This document shows, piece by piece, positions 25,251 to 34,295 of a DNA stretch of 64,000 nucleotides. The notes under the pieces are model-generated. The model had not been told where the DNA came from. It saw only the letters and a list, made by a program, of their open reading frames with translations, and searched no databases. A program made the position numbers and the translations under genes. Each line of letters starts with the position of its first letter. The first letter of the stretch is position 1. Source of the stretch: Natronogracilivirga saccharolytica (GTDB lineage: Bacteria; Bacteroidota; Rhodothermia; Balneolales; Natronogracilivirgulaceae); contig NZ_JAFIDN010000012.1 in NCBI RefSeq assembly GCF_017921895.1, forward strand, positions 57,358 through 121,357, given 5' to 3'.

Positions 25251-26975
25251 CTACTTTATCAGTAACATGTGTCTTTGCATCCGGTGTTCACTGCTGGAGA
25301 TTTCGTAAATGTACATTCCGCTCGAGATACTGCCGGCATCAAAGGTGACCTGATGCCTGCCCGGGCCGAAACGACGATCGGCAAGGGTTTCGATCAGCCG
25401 CCCGAGACTGTCATACACCCGAACCCGCACATGATCCGATTCGGGCAGGTAGAACGGAATACTGGTTACGGGATTGAACGGATTGGGATAATTCTGACCC
25501 AATTTCATTTTATCCGGGACATCCGATCCGTCTTCGTCAGTAAGAGCACCCTCGGCGCCGGTGGTCTTGACTTCGCCTGTTTTGATCAGCCGGATGGCAT
25601 CAGCCACTACAAAACTGGTCGGTGATGATCCGGTCGCATCGTTGGAGATGATGATATCATCCTGTCCGGCACCGCGGAAATAATAGGTTCCAAGCGTGTT
25701 CCAGCGCGATCCGTCCGAAGACTGATCGACCCGGACCGTGTCCACACCGTCGGCGTGATGGATGATGTAGGGGGTGTTTTCAGCCCGGTTGAAAGCAGCC
25801 ACCCACCACGCGGCAACTTCATACTGATGCCAGGGCTCCAGGTCGGGTACGTATGTGGCGGTTTCATTTCCGTCGTCTGCCTCTGCGATCAATGATTTGG
25901 ATTCCCCGTAATATCCTTCGTTGGCCGATTCAGACCATCCATCGGTGAGTGTCACGTTATCCATTTCGGTATCAAGGATGACGGCATCCTCCGGCTCGGT
26001 CATATCGTCCGGCATTTTGACCGAATCAGCCGGTACAACAGCCAGAATGGAAGGGATCTGCCGGTTTACGAAGGGCGTGTTGACCAGTTCGTCGCCGACA
26101 GTCATGTGCGTTGATCCGCCGCCGTCGAGGTTCAGCGCCTCATGGCATTCCAGGTCATACAGCACATCCGCCAGCTTGTCAAATGCCATGCCGGGGTTTT
26201 CATTGGCCACGAATAGCAGGGCGCGGTCGTCTTCGGTATAGCAGACGGCGGTCCGGGCGCGGGTTTCGTCGAATTCACCGACACCGCCCCAAATCAGCTC
26301 CTCGGTGAATGTGATATTGATTTCACCGTCTTTGATAAGTACAGGTCCGCCACCCATTCCTACCAGCAAATCTTCAATGGGAGAACCGTCGTCGCGGGAC
26401 GGACGCGCAGCCGGTTCGCCTCGTTCGTTAGGCACGGGTTCCGGAAAGCGGTAGAGATCGGAAAATCTGGGAGTGAAATGATAAATCCAGTCCACGCTCA
26501 TGCTCCGGTCTTGCATTACTCCGAAGTGACCGCGGGTGATGTAGTAGGTCCGGCCGTCCCGTGACAGTGTCTGCGGATTCTGTGAGCGGATGTCGCCGTC
26601 GGGATAGATGACTGTGGAGAGCGATGTGCCGCCGGAAAAATAGCCGCTGTTGATGGCTGCAAGTGAGCCCACCTCACGTGAAAATGACGGAAGACCCTGC
26701 GTGGTGGAAAGATAAGGGTGCAGGGCCAGCTCCTCACGGGTCATGTCCACTTCGACGTACCATGCTTTCAGATTGTCCTCGTTGAATATCCGGAGACCCT
26801 CAGGCATGTCATAATCATCGGTGATTTCGACCCAGTTGTAACCGGACTGGGTGGATGACCGGTCCGGTTGGGCAGCAAGAATGGATGGAATGAGGAGAAT
26901 GCACAAGAGCAGCTTCACAAAGCAGATGTTCGCAGACAGCGGAACAAAACGTCCAACGGTATGAGAATGGGCCAT
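25251..26975 (-). CDS. Secreted phosphodiester glycosidase (NAGPA) with golvesin-like domain and T9SS sorting domain
   Basis: The 574-residue protein has a signal peptide (about 1-34), a phosphodiester glycosidase domain (about 60-320) with the closing motif EALNLDGGGSTHM, a golvesin-like beta domain (about 345-470) with YEVAAWWVAAFNRAENTPY and VVADAIRL, and a C-terminal sorting module with NYPNPFNPVTSIPF ending MLLIK. NAGPA-type enzymes cleave phosphodiester-linked sugars; in bacteria they are thought to act on polysaccharide or wall-linked phosphosugars. Golvesin-like modules usually bind polysaccharide. The order predicts an exported glycan-active enzyme delivered by T9SS. It ends four bases from trmB. 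Confidence 0.88.
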   Translation of the reverse strand: MAHSHTVGRFVPLSANICFVKLLLCILLIPSILAAQPDRSSTQSGYNWVEITDDYDMPEGLRIFNEDNLKAWYVEVDMTREELALHPYLSTTQGLPSFSREVGSLAAINSGYFSGGTSLSTVIYPDGDIRSQNPQTLSRDGRTYYITRGHFGVMQDRSMSVDWIYHFTPRFSDLYRFPEPVPNERGEPAARPSRDDGSPIEDLLVGMGGGPVLIKDGEINITFTEELIWGGVGEFDETRARTAVCYTEDDRALLFVANENPGMAFDKLADVLYDLECHEALNLDGGGSTHMTVGDELVNTPFVNRQIPSILAVVPADSVKMPDDMTEPEDAVILDTEMDNVTLTDGWSESANEGYYGESKSLIAEADDGNETATYVPDLEPWHQYEVAAWWVAAFNRAENTPYIIHHADGVDTVRVDQSSDGSRWNTLGTYYFRGAGQDDIIISNDATGSSPTSFVVADAIRLIKTGEVKTTGAEGALTDEDGSDVPDKMKLGQNYPNPFNPVTSIPFYLPESDHVRVRVYDSLGRLIETLADRRFGPGRHQVTFDAGSISSGMYIYEISSSEHRMQRHMLLIK

Positions 26976-27055
26976 GATTTATTTCATTTGAACTTTGTTG
27001 AATGACAGGGGTATAATTGGTCAGGCAGCAGAAAAAACGGGCGCGGGTGTGCCTT

Positions 27056-27610
27056 TCAGGATTTCCACTTGATGTTGCATCCGACAGATGGCTTCTGGTC
27101 TTCCGAAGGTTTTTCTCCCTTCAGCAGCGCGTCAAATGCAGCCTTGAGATCAGAACCGGTAACGGGTTCGTCGTTGCCGGGCCGGCTGTCGTCAAACTGA
27201 CCCCGGTAGACCAGTTCCAGGCTGGCATCATACAGGTAAAAATCAGGAGTGCAGGCCGCATCAAAACGCCTGGCCACCTCCTGGGTTTCATCGAACAGAT
27301 AGGGGAAACGGTACCCGAACGTTTCGATGTCCTCCGCCATGCGCTCGGGTGCATCATCCGGATAATTTTCGATGTCGTTTGAATTGATGGCAACTACACC
27401 TGTTCCCTTTTCGATGTATTCGGCGCTAATTTCGGCGAATTTTTCGCGGATGTGCTTGACAAACGGACAGTGATTGCAGTAAAAAACGACCAGCAGACCG
27501 TGTTTTCCGGCAACCTGATCACGGCTGTAAAGGTTGCCTTTGGGATCGGGCAAAGTAAAGTCCGGAGCCTTGCTTCCGAGTTCAATCATATTGGATGGTG
27601 TTCGTGCCAT
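27056..27610 (-). CDS. Redoxin-type thioredoxin family protein
   Basis: The 184-residue protein has the peroxiredoxin/TlpA-like fold: GSKAPDFTLPDPKGN at the start, VVFYCNHCPFVKHIREKF with a CNHC redox pair at about 50, and AACTPDFYLYD near 118, where the TP supplies the cis-proline. No signal peptide is seen, so it is likely cytosolic. The family is common in Bacteroidota and is usually called thioredoxin family protein without a known partner. The conserved YCNHCPF helix start supports a working disulfide reductase or peroxidase. It is divergent from the HAD gene. Confidence 0.87.
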   Translation of the reverse strand: MARTPSNMIELGSKAPDFTLPDPKGNLYSRDQVAGKHGLLVVFYCNHCPFVKHIREKFAEISAEYIEKGTGVVAINSNDIENYPDDAPERMAEDIETFGYRFPYLFDETQEVARRFDAACTPDFYLYDASLELVYRGQFDDSRPGNDEPVTGSDLKAAFDALLKGEKPSEDQKPSVGCNIKWKS

Positions 27611-27775
27611 ATAACTAATTTTTTTGAGGTTTGGCAGCAGGCATTTCCATGCGTTCCTGCCAGTTGGTTTCAGGATTACTGCTGATCCTGCAAATTCTTG
27701 TTACCAAAGATAGTTTTTTTATGGAAAGGTTGCTCAACATCTTATTTTTAAGCTTTTGCACATTGAAGAAATCAA

Positions 27776-28525
27776 ATGCGTAAAACACCGTCACCGAACA
27801 GCAAGGGTAAACAGAACTCCGGGCGAAATGACATGAGCGGAATCAGCTTTATTTATTTCGACCTTGACGATACCCTGATAGATCACAAAAAGGCTCAGGA
27901 CCGGGCGCTTGCTGACCTTTGGACCCGGTATCCGGAATTGCAGAGTTCCGGGCCCGAGGTGCTCATTTCCGTGTATGCCGGAGTTAACAACAAGCTTTGG
28001 CATGTTTATCGGAACAGTGGCATTGGTCAGAACGAGCTCAAACGGATACGTTTTGAGAAAACCTTCTCAGAACTGGGTGTCAGGGGACTGGACTGGCGGG
28101 AGGCCGAGGCCGCATATATGGAGTTCTATCAGCGGCACTGGGAGTGGATCGATGATGCCAGGGAGGTATTTACCGATCTTGCTAAACGGTATCCGGTCGG
28201 AGTGCTGACAAACGGTTTCAACGATATCCAGAAAAAGAAATTCGAACACTTTTCGTTGAACCGGTATGCCCGGGAGCTCATCGTTTCCGAGCAGACGGGA
28301 TATCTCAAACCGGATCCCCGTATTTTCCAGTATGCCGCCGATCTGGCCGGATACCCGCCTGAGTCATTGCTCTACGTCGGCGACTCTCACTCATCGGATA
28401 TTGAAGGCGGCAGCCGCAGCGGATGGAAAACCGCCTGGTATGCAGTGGACAAGGAACCGGTAGAAGACTCTCCCGCCAACTTGATTTTTACCCACTTCTC
28501 CGAACTGAAGAAAGCGCTCACCTGA
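27776..28525 (+). CDS. HAD-family hydrolase, YjjG-like nucleotidase type
   Basis: The 249-residue product has HAD motif I in FIYFDLDDTLIDH, motif II in GVLTNGFNDIQ, the motif III lysine in QTGYLKPDPRIF, and motif IV in YVGDSHSSDIEGG. The cap between motifs I and II is helical, as in YjjG and related pyrimidine 5'-nucleotidases, which dephosphorylate (non-canonical) nucleoside monophosphates. An in-frame ATG at 27833 starts only four residues before the core strand and may be the real start. The upstream ATG at 27776 has a GAAG purine run at a reasonable distance. No operon partner is clear; purL begins 30 bases later. Confidence 0.85.
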   Translation: MRKTPSPNSKGKQNSGRNDMSGISFIYFDLDDTLIDHKKAQDRALADLWTRYPELQSSGPEVLISVYAGVNNKLWHVYRNSGIGQNELKRIRFEKTFSELGVRGLDWREAEAAYMEFYQRHWEWIDDAREVFTDLAKRYPVGVLTNGFNDIQKKKFEHFSLNRYARELIVSEQTGYLKPDPRIFQYAADLAGYPPESLLYVGDSHSSDIEGGSRSGWKTAWYAVDKEPVEDSPANLIFTHFSELKKALT

Positions 28526-28555
28526 TCACAATATTTCTTATCCATAATTTTTGTT

Positions 28556-30805
28556 ATGTCAACACTGCGATACACCGAACCTGAAATTACGGCTGACCTT
28601 GTCAGTGAACATGGTCTCACCGAAGAGGAATACCAAAAGATTTGTGACTATCTGGGCCGCAAGCCAACATTTACCGAGCTTGGAGTCTATTCCGTGATGT
28701 GGAGTGAGCACTGTTCCTACAAGAATTCCATTGCCGTAATCAAAACATTGCCGAGAAGCGGGCCCTCTCTGCTGGTGGGTGCCGGAGAGGAAAATGCCGG
28801 ACTCGTGGACATCGGCGACGGGCTGGCATGCGCATTTAAAATTGAGAGCCACAATCATCCGTCCGCCGTGGAGCCTTATCAGGGTGCGGCGACCGGAGTT
28901 GGCGGAATTCACCGGGATATTTTCACCATGGGGGCCCGGCCGGTTGCCGCTCTGAACTCTCTGCGTTTCGGTTCGATGAGCGAGCCGCGGGTCCGTTATT
29001 TGCTCGATGGCGTTGTCAGAGGTATTGCAGACTACGGAAATTCTTTCGGTGTGCCAACCGTGGGCGGCGAGATCTATTTTGATAAAAGCTATGAAGGCAA
29101 TCCGCTGGTCAATGCCATGAGCGTAGGTGTGGTAAAGCACGGAGAAACCGCATCGGCCATCGCCGAGGGAGTCGGAAATCCGGTTATCATTGTGGGAGCA
29201 TCCACCGGCCGGGACGGTATTCACGGAGCCACCTTTGCCTCGGAGGAGATCAGCGAGGCCAGCGAGGCCAAGCGTCCGAGTGTTCAGGTCGGAGATCCGT
29301 TTACCGAAAAGCTGCTGCTTGAAGCCTCGCTTGAGGCCCTAAAAACAGGAGCGGTCGTCGGCATTCAGGATATGGGCGCTGCCGGTATCAGCTGCTCAAG
29401 CTCGGAAATGAGCGCCAAAAGCGGGACCGGAATGCATATTGACCTGGACAAGGTCCCGCTTCGGGAAGAGGACATGAGCGCCTATGAAATCCTGTTGTCG
29501 GAAAGCCAGGAGCGCATGCTGATTGTTGCCGAAAAGGGCCGGGAGCAGGAGGTCATGGATGTATTCGAAAAATGGGACCTGAATGCCGTGGTTATCGGAT
29601 CTGTGACGGATAACGGTTGCGTTACCTATCTCAGGGACAGTGAGGTCAAAGCTGAAATACCGGCCGACAGCCTGGTTCTTGGTGGCGGCGCTCCGGTTTA
29701 TATCCGGGAGACAAAAAAGCCGGCATACCTCAAGGATACTGCCGCCGCGGATCTGTCGGACTATAAGGATGCCGGCAATATTGAGGAAACCATGCTCAGG
29801 CTGCTCGACTCTCCGAATATTGCATCCAAAAGATGGGTTTACGAACAGTATGACCATATGGTGCGGACCAACACCGTGACCCGGCCCGGTCCGTCTGATG
29901 CCGGTGTAGTGCGAATCAAAGGGTCGAAAAGAGGTCTGGCCATGTCCACGGACTGCAACGGCCGGTACGTCTATCTCAATCCCAGAAAAGGCGGACAGAT
30001 TGCCGTTGCCGAGGCCGCGCGCAATGTGGTCTGCACCGGAGCAAAACCGGTTGCTATTACCAACTGCCTGAATTTCGGAAACCCCTACAAACCCGAGGTG
30101 TACTGGACGTTTAAAGAAGCGGTCGGCGGCATGGGTGATGCCTGCAACGTTTTTGAAACACCGGTAACCGGAGGCAACGTCAGTTTTTACAACGAAAATC
30201 CGCGGGCAGCGATCTTCCCGACACCGGTAATCGGCATGCTGGGGCTTATCGAGGACTGCGATCAGCACACGACGGGAGCCGGATTTCACAGTGACGGTGA
30301 CATCATCCTGTATACCGGAGCGCCCCGGAACGGGATAGGCGGAAGCGAATATCTCGCTTTCATTCATGGAGTTACGGCAGGTGATGCGCCCGAACTTGAT
30401 CTCGGCTTCGAGTTCAGGCTTCAGCGCAGCATCCTGAAGCTGATCCGGGACGGGATGGTGGAATCAGCCCATGATGTTTCCGATGGCGGACTCGCGGTTT
30501 CGCTCATGGAAAAAGCCATTTTCTCAGGGAAAGGGGCGCAGATTAAAATGAATGTGCCGGGAGAGAGTATCACGGAACATTTTTTCAGCGAGGCGCAGTC
30601 GGGCATTGTGATTACAGTCAAGCCCGGAAACGAAACCGTTGTGACGTATACCCTGGAAAAGGATGGAATTCCGGCAAGTGTCATCGGGAAAGCCGGAGGA
30701 GACCGCCTTGTGATTGAAGGAATTGCGGATCTCAGCGTTTCAGAAATGCAGGAGCGATATGAGCGTGTCATTCCCGATGCAATAGCCCGGACGCAGACCG
30801 TTTAA
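28556..30805 (+). CDS. purL: Phosphoribosylformylglycinamidine synthase subunit PurL
   Basis: PurL makes formylglycinamidine ribonucleotide in purine synthesis, using ammonia delivered by PurQ. The 749-residue length is that of the small PurL type that needs separate PurQ and Pur[12 protein letters not shown] near residue 47 holds the catalytic histidine, [20 protein letters not shown] is the ATP/Mg site, and a second repeat half follows from about 410 with [14 protein letters not shown] and the [12 protein letters not shown] segment. No glutaminase domain is attached and no purQ or purS is in the window. An oxidoreductase gene follows with about 115 bases between. Confidence 0.95.
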   Translation: MSTLRYTEPEITADLVSEHGLTEEEYQKICDYLGRKPTFTELGVYSVMWSEHCSYKNSIAVIKTLPRSGPSLLVGAGEENAGLVDIGDGLACAFKIESHNHPSAVEPYQGAATGVGGIHRDIFTMGARPVAALNSLRFGSMSEPRVRYLLDGVVRGIADYGNSFGVPTVGGEIYFDKSYEGNPLVNAMSVGVVKHGETASAIAEGVGNPVIIVGASTGRDGIHGATFASEEISEASEAKRPSVQVGDPFTEKLLLEASLEALKTGAVVGIQDMGAAGISCSSSEMSAKSGTGMHIDLDKVPLREEDMSAYEILLSESQERMLIVAEKGREQEVMDVFEKWDLNAVVIGSVTDNGCVTYLRDSEVKAEIPADSLVLGGGAPVYIRETKKPAYLKDTAAADLSDYKDAGNIEETMLRLLDSPNIASKRWVYEQYDHMVRTNTVTRPGPSDAGVVRIKGSKRGLAMSTDCNGRYVYLNPRKGGQIAVAEAARNVVCTGAKPVAITNCLNFGNPYKPEVYWTFKEAVGGMGDACNVFETPVTGGNVSFYNENPRAAIFPTPVIGMLGLIEDCDQHTTGAGFHSDGDIILYTGAPRNGIGGSEYLAFIHGVTAGDAPELDLGFEFRLQRSILKLIRDGMVESAHDVSDGGLAVSLMEKAIFSGKGAQIKMNVPGESITEHFFSEAQSGIVITVKPGNETVVTYTLEKDGIPASVIGKAGGDRLVIEGIADLSVSEMQERYERVIPDAIARTQTV

Positions 30806-30920
30806 AACTATTCTGCTTATGACATACTCTCTGGTTTTCCTCCGGACGGCGGCAAGGAACCGGGATCGTTGTCTTTGTGTTGTGGCTTCTTTAATAACCC
30901 GAACCCAACACAAAACAACT

Positions 30921-31643
30921 ATGGAAGACAAGGTAGTCGTGATCGCAGGCGGAACCGGTGGAATAGGAAGTGCCATTGCCCGGCTTTTTTCAAAAGCGGG
31001 AGCACATATTGTACTTGCAGCAAGAAACAGGGAAAAGGCAGACGCCATTGCCTCTGAAATCAACGAATCAGGCGGAAAAGCCTATGCCACCGACCTGGAC
31101 GTCACCGACATGTCCTCGGTCTACAAGATGACCGATAACGTCATCAAGGAGCTCGGGAAAATCGATGTGCTTATCAATGCATTCGGGACGGGCATGATTA
31201 AAGGAATTATGGATGTGGATCCCAAAAAAGCCCGGGAAGTTGTCGATGTAAACGTAAACGGGACGATCATGGTTACGCAGGCTGTGCTCAGACACATGAT
31301 GAGTGAAAAGTCGGGCAAGGTTGTCATGTTCCCCGGAATTCTCGGCAAGCATGTCATGCGCAATTCATCCGTCTATTCGGCCAGTAAATTTGCTGTTGCC
31401 GGATTCACCAAAGCACTTGTAGAAGAAACTACAAAGCGCTTTAATATCGGGTACTCGCTGCTGTATCTCGGTGGGGTATCAACTGATTTCTGGGAAAATC
31501 CGGAAGTAGATATGAAGGTGCAGGCTGATAAAATGCTCGATCCGGAAGAAGTGGCCAAAGCTGTTTATTATGCTGTAACCCAGCCGGCTCCGGGAATTCT
31601 GAACGAGATGGTCATTCAGCCCGATTCTCATCAAATGGTATAA
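30921..31643 (+). CDS. Short-chain dehydrogenase/reductase
   Basis: The frame is open from 30819, but the conserved Rossmann start lies at the ATG at 30921, giving 240 residues. The cofactor motif is GGTGGIGSAIAR at about 9-20, and the segment LINAFGTG stands in the place of NNAG. The catalytic Tyr and Lys are in VYSASKFAVAG, and the serine just before them is in a MFPGILGKHVMRNSS stretch. The substrate is unknown; the TSDFWEN-like C-terminal region suggests a fabG-like or sugar/lipid oxidoreductase. It follows purL in the same direction and may share its transcript. Confidence 0.85.
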   Translation: MEDKVVVIAGGTGGIGSAIARLFSKAGAHIVLAARNREKADAIASEINESGGKAYATDLDVTDMSSVYKMTDNVIKELGKIDVLINAFGTGMIKGIMDVDPKKAREVVDVNVNGTIMVTQAVLRHMMSEKSGKVVMFPGILGKHVMRNSSVYSASKFAVAGFTKALVEETTKRFNIGYSLLYLGGVSTDFWENPEVDMKVQADKMLDPEEVAKAVYYAVTQPAPGILNEMVIQPDSHQMV

Positions 31644-31957
31644 ACCCGGAATTCAGATGGTTTAGCCCCCGGGTCAACAGCTTTGGACCTTGATCGCCCG
31701 GTCTGCCCGAACCTGTAAATATTACAGGCAAGGCAGGCCACTTTCGCAATGCTCACGCAATGGCCTCTGATGTGCAATTAATCCGGAAGGATAAACCATG
31801 GAGGCAAACCGCGAGGCAAAATCAGGGAAGCAACCAGGGAAGCAAATCCGGGTCAGGAAAAAAACGGCACAAGCTGTTGGGCCTGTGCCGCTGAAAAACA
31901 ATGCTGTCTGAAAAGAGAAGCAGGGGTACGATGACAACGCTTCTCTATGGCAAGAGA
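31644..31957. other. Intergenic region between convergent SDR and lysine transaminase genes
   Basis: This stretch of 314 bases holds 3' ends of both genes. A 17-base inverted repeat CCTGTAA-ata-TTACAGG lies at 31712-31728 and a clear terminator for the transaminase at 31858-31890. Two short words, GGGAAGCAA, are repeated at about 31825-31845. I see no gene. Confidence 0.5.
31858..31890 (-). terminator. Rho-independent terminator of the lysine transaminase gene
   Basis: CGGCACA at 31865-31871 pairs with TGTGCCG at 31884-31890. On the reverse strand the stem is followed by seven T residues (the A run at 31858-31864). It lies about 70 bases beyond the transaminase stop codon. Confidence 0.75.
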
Positions 31958-33304
31958 TCAGGTGCGAGGGACCTGATCCCACGATTCGACAATAGACTTT
32001 CGGATTATGTCCATTCCTTCATCTATGTGTTCTTCCTGTACCGTGAGCGGGGGACGGAATCGTACCGAATGAGTGCCGCACGGGAGCATCAGGAGACCGT
32101 GGTTGAAGGCGGATTTCAGGAAATGCGCACGCATTTCGGCATTCGGAAAGTCGAACGCGCACATTAATCCGCGGCCGCGGACATTGTTGATGTGATCAAA
32201 TTCTCCGGTCAGCTTACCAAGGTGCTCCAGCAGATAGCTTCCGGTTTTGGCCGCATTGTCCACAAGGCCATCTTCTTCAATAATTTCCAGGTATCTGGTA
32301 AACCGGACCATGTCGACAAGGTTGCCGCCCCATGTCGAGTTGATCCGCGAGGAAACTTTGAAGACATTGGTATCCACATCGTCGATGCGGTTGTTTGCAA
32401 GAATTCCGCAGACCTGAGCCTTTTTGCCAAATGCCAGGATATCAGGCTGGACATAATGCTCGTGAGCCCAGAACTTTCCGGTCAGGCCGACTCCGGTTTG
32501 CACCTCATCGTGGATAAGCAGTGCTTCGTGCCGGTCTGCAAGATCGCGAAGCGCCTGATGAAACTCGGGGCGGAAATGATTGTCGCCGCCTTCGCCCTGA
32601 ATAGGCTCGATGATAATTGCGGCAATATCGTCCTTGTACATCTCAAAATAGCACTCGGCCTGGGCGATGGCTTTCTTTTCTGCCTCAACGACCTGCTCCG
32701 TGTTCTGCTGATCCATCGGAAAGACCATTTTGGGATTGGAGATACGCGGCCAGTCAAACTTGGGAAAATACGCGACCTTGGTCGGATCCGTATTGGTCAG
32801 CGACATGGTGTACCCGGTTCTCCCGTGAAAAGCTTCATCAAAATGGAGGACCATATGGCCTTTCTCCTTGCGGTACCCTTTCTGGAAATTCTTTTGAACC
32901 TTCCAGTCAAATGCTGTTTTCAGGGCATTTTCCACGGCGAGTCCGCCACCGGCAACAAAAAATGCTTTCGGCATGGATTCCGGAATTCCAACACGGGAAA
33001 ACGTCTCCACAAACTCCGCCATCTCAACGGTATAGGCGTCGGAATTTGACGGGTTATGCAGGGCTACCCGGCCGATCTTTTCCAGAAAAGCTTCGTTCTC
33101 GACCATTTTCGGATGGTTCATGCCCATTGGATTGGAAGCAAAAAAAGTAAAGAAATCCAGATAGGTGCGGTTTCCGTTGGAATCGTGGAGATAGGGTCCC
33201 TGGCTTTTGACAAGATCGAGGACCATGTCAAAACCGTCAGCCAGCATATGCCGGCCAAGAGTCTGCCGGACCGTATCGGGTGTAATGGCTGTTTTGTGCG
33301 TCAT
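31958..33304 (-). CDS. lat: L-lysine 6-transaminase
   Basis: The enzyme moves the epsilon amino group of lysine to 2-oxoglutarate, giving the aminoadipate semialdehyde that cyclises to piperideine carboxylate. From the ATG at 33304 the protein has 448 residues. Class III signs are FFVAGGGLAVENALKTAFDW, FHGRTGYTMSLTNTDP, IIIEPIQGEGGDNHF, LIHDEVQTGVGLTGKFW and the PLP lysine in AFGKKAQVCGI. The FDWKVQKN and GRTGYTMSLTNT segments match lysine 6-transaminases rather than acetylornithine enzymes. The frame is open for 42 more codons upstream, but those lack family features. No lysine-pathway neighbour is present. Confidence 0.88.
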   Translation of the reverse strand: MTHKTAITPDTVRQTLGRHMLADGFDMVLDLVKSQGPYLHDSNGNRTYLDFFTFFASNPMGMNHPKMVENEAFLEKIGRVALHNPSNSDAYTVEMAEFVETFSRVGIPESMPKAFFVAGGGLAVENALKTAFDWKVQKNFQKGYRKEKGHMVLHFDEAFHGRTGYTMSLTNTDPTKVAYFPKFDWPRISNPKMVFPMDQQNTEQVVEAEKKAIAQAECYFEMYKDDIAAIIIEPIQGEGGDNHFRPEFHQALRDLADRHEALLIHDEVQTGVGLTGKFWAHEHYVQPDILAFGKKAQVCGILANNRIDDVDTNVFKVSSRINSTWGGNLVDMVRFTRYLEIIEEDGLVDNAAKTGSYLLEHLGKLTGEFDHINNVRGRGLMCAFDFPNAEMRAHFLKSAFNHGLLMLPCGTHSVRFRPPLTVQEEHIDEGMDIIRKSIVESWDQVPRT

Positions 33305-33499
33305 GAAGCTCTGATTTTTGGATGCGGATTTACAGTTTCGGGAATTAATACTGGTGTCTCCGTGCACGGTGATGCGTGTGCTTTCGGGAAATGGCTGTTC
33401 ATATATAGTGAGGGTTTGGAAAACTACCAAATACTCACATCAGTACCAAAAAAAGCCGATAATAATTCCGGTATTTATGCATTACTATTACAGATGGTC

Positions 33500-33528
33500 T
33501 TGACTCTGGCAATAATACAGTGTATATT
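33500..33528 (+). promoter_or_regulatory. Sigma-70-like promoter of the initiator tRNA
   Basis: TTGACT at 33500-33505 and TATATT at 33523-33528 are exactly 17 bases apart. Transcription would begin near 33535, leaving only a few bases before the tRNA starts at 33543. Position and spacing fit a strong stable-RNA promoter. Confidence 0.65.
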
Positions 33529-33542
33529 TAAAATCTTGCAAC

Positions 33543-33616
<74 letters not shown>

Positions 33617-33620
33617 TATG

Positions 33621-33654
33621 AGGCTTGTAATCCATTGGGTTGCAAGCCTTTTTT
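33621..33654 (+). terminator. Rho-independent terminator of the initiator tRNA gene
   Basis: AGGCTTGTAA at 33621-33630 pairs with TTGCAAGCCT at 33640-33649 (one G-U pair), followed by T residues to 33654. It starts four bases after the tRNA gene. Confidence 0.8.
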
Positions 33655-33780
33655 GCTTCAGGAGGGATTGTCCAGGTGTTCGTATTTTTCGGGGAAGGGG
33701 GGCGTAGACTTCCCAAATGTTGCAGTGCCTGAACGGGAATTCCACCTTGCCGCCTACATGCGTCTCTGCATCGCCGGCAA

Positions 33781-34236
33781 TTATTCGCCCCAGGCGTCCT
33801 CCATCAGGTCGAACCCCTGCTGCCAGCCCTTTTCGCTTTCAGAGATAGCTCCCTCCGGCAGTTCCCTCAATTCCGCAGCGATATCCTTCCCGCTTTGGAC
33901 AAAAGTTAATTTGCTTCCGCCCACTCCGTCAGGTACAATATCAATGGTAACGATATCACTGTTTGGGGAAAACTGCGGCATGGCAATGGTGTACTTCAGG
34001 CGCTGCGGACGTTCCGCCTCGAGATACTCCCCGGTCATAGTCAGCGTTGTATCTCCTTCTTTACGTGAAATAGTCTATCTTCCGCCCACTCTCAGATCGA
34101 TATCAAATTCGGTATCGTCCGTCCACCACACCGCCATGGCTTCGGGTTTGGTGAAGGCGTCAAAAATGATCTCCGGTGCTGCGTTGAATGACCGAACAAT
34201 TTTTAGAGATCGGGATTCTGTGGTATGATCGTCCAT
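33781..34236 (-). pseudogene. SRPBCC (AHSA1-like) gene interrupted by an in-frame amber codon
   Basis: Reading the reverse strand from an ATG at 34236 gives MDDHTTESRSLKIVRSFNAA and then the AHSA1-like segments FDAFTKPEAMAVWW, DIDLRVGGR and, after a TAG at 34075-34077 (codon 54), TISRKEGD, TMTGEYLEAER and a full C-terminal half to 33781. Everything is in one frame; only the TAG breaks it. In this family GGRY is common at this place, so the lost residue is probably a Tyr codon (TAT or TAC). The C-terminal half alone has an ATG at 34038. Explanations are a recent nonsense mutation, a sequencing error or readthrough. No other defect is seen. Confidence 0.75.
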
Positions 34237-34295
34237 ATGCTTTTAGTTCTGGTTGTTATTTGCAGCCAGTGCCGTATCCAGGGCATCCAGCTAAC

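Noticed and set aside
29396..30367. Open frame of 323 codons opposite purL
   Set aside because: Antisense to a clear PurL gene; no recognised motif and skewed composition.
31712..31728. Palindrome CCTGTAA-ata-TTACAGG as a terminator of the SDR gene
   Set aside because: No T tract follows on either strand; it is recorded only as an inverted repeat within the intergenic entry.
32617..33150. Frame of 177 codons opposite the lysine transaminase gene
   Set aside because: Antisense shadow of a well-supported transaminase with no own features.
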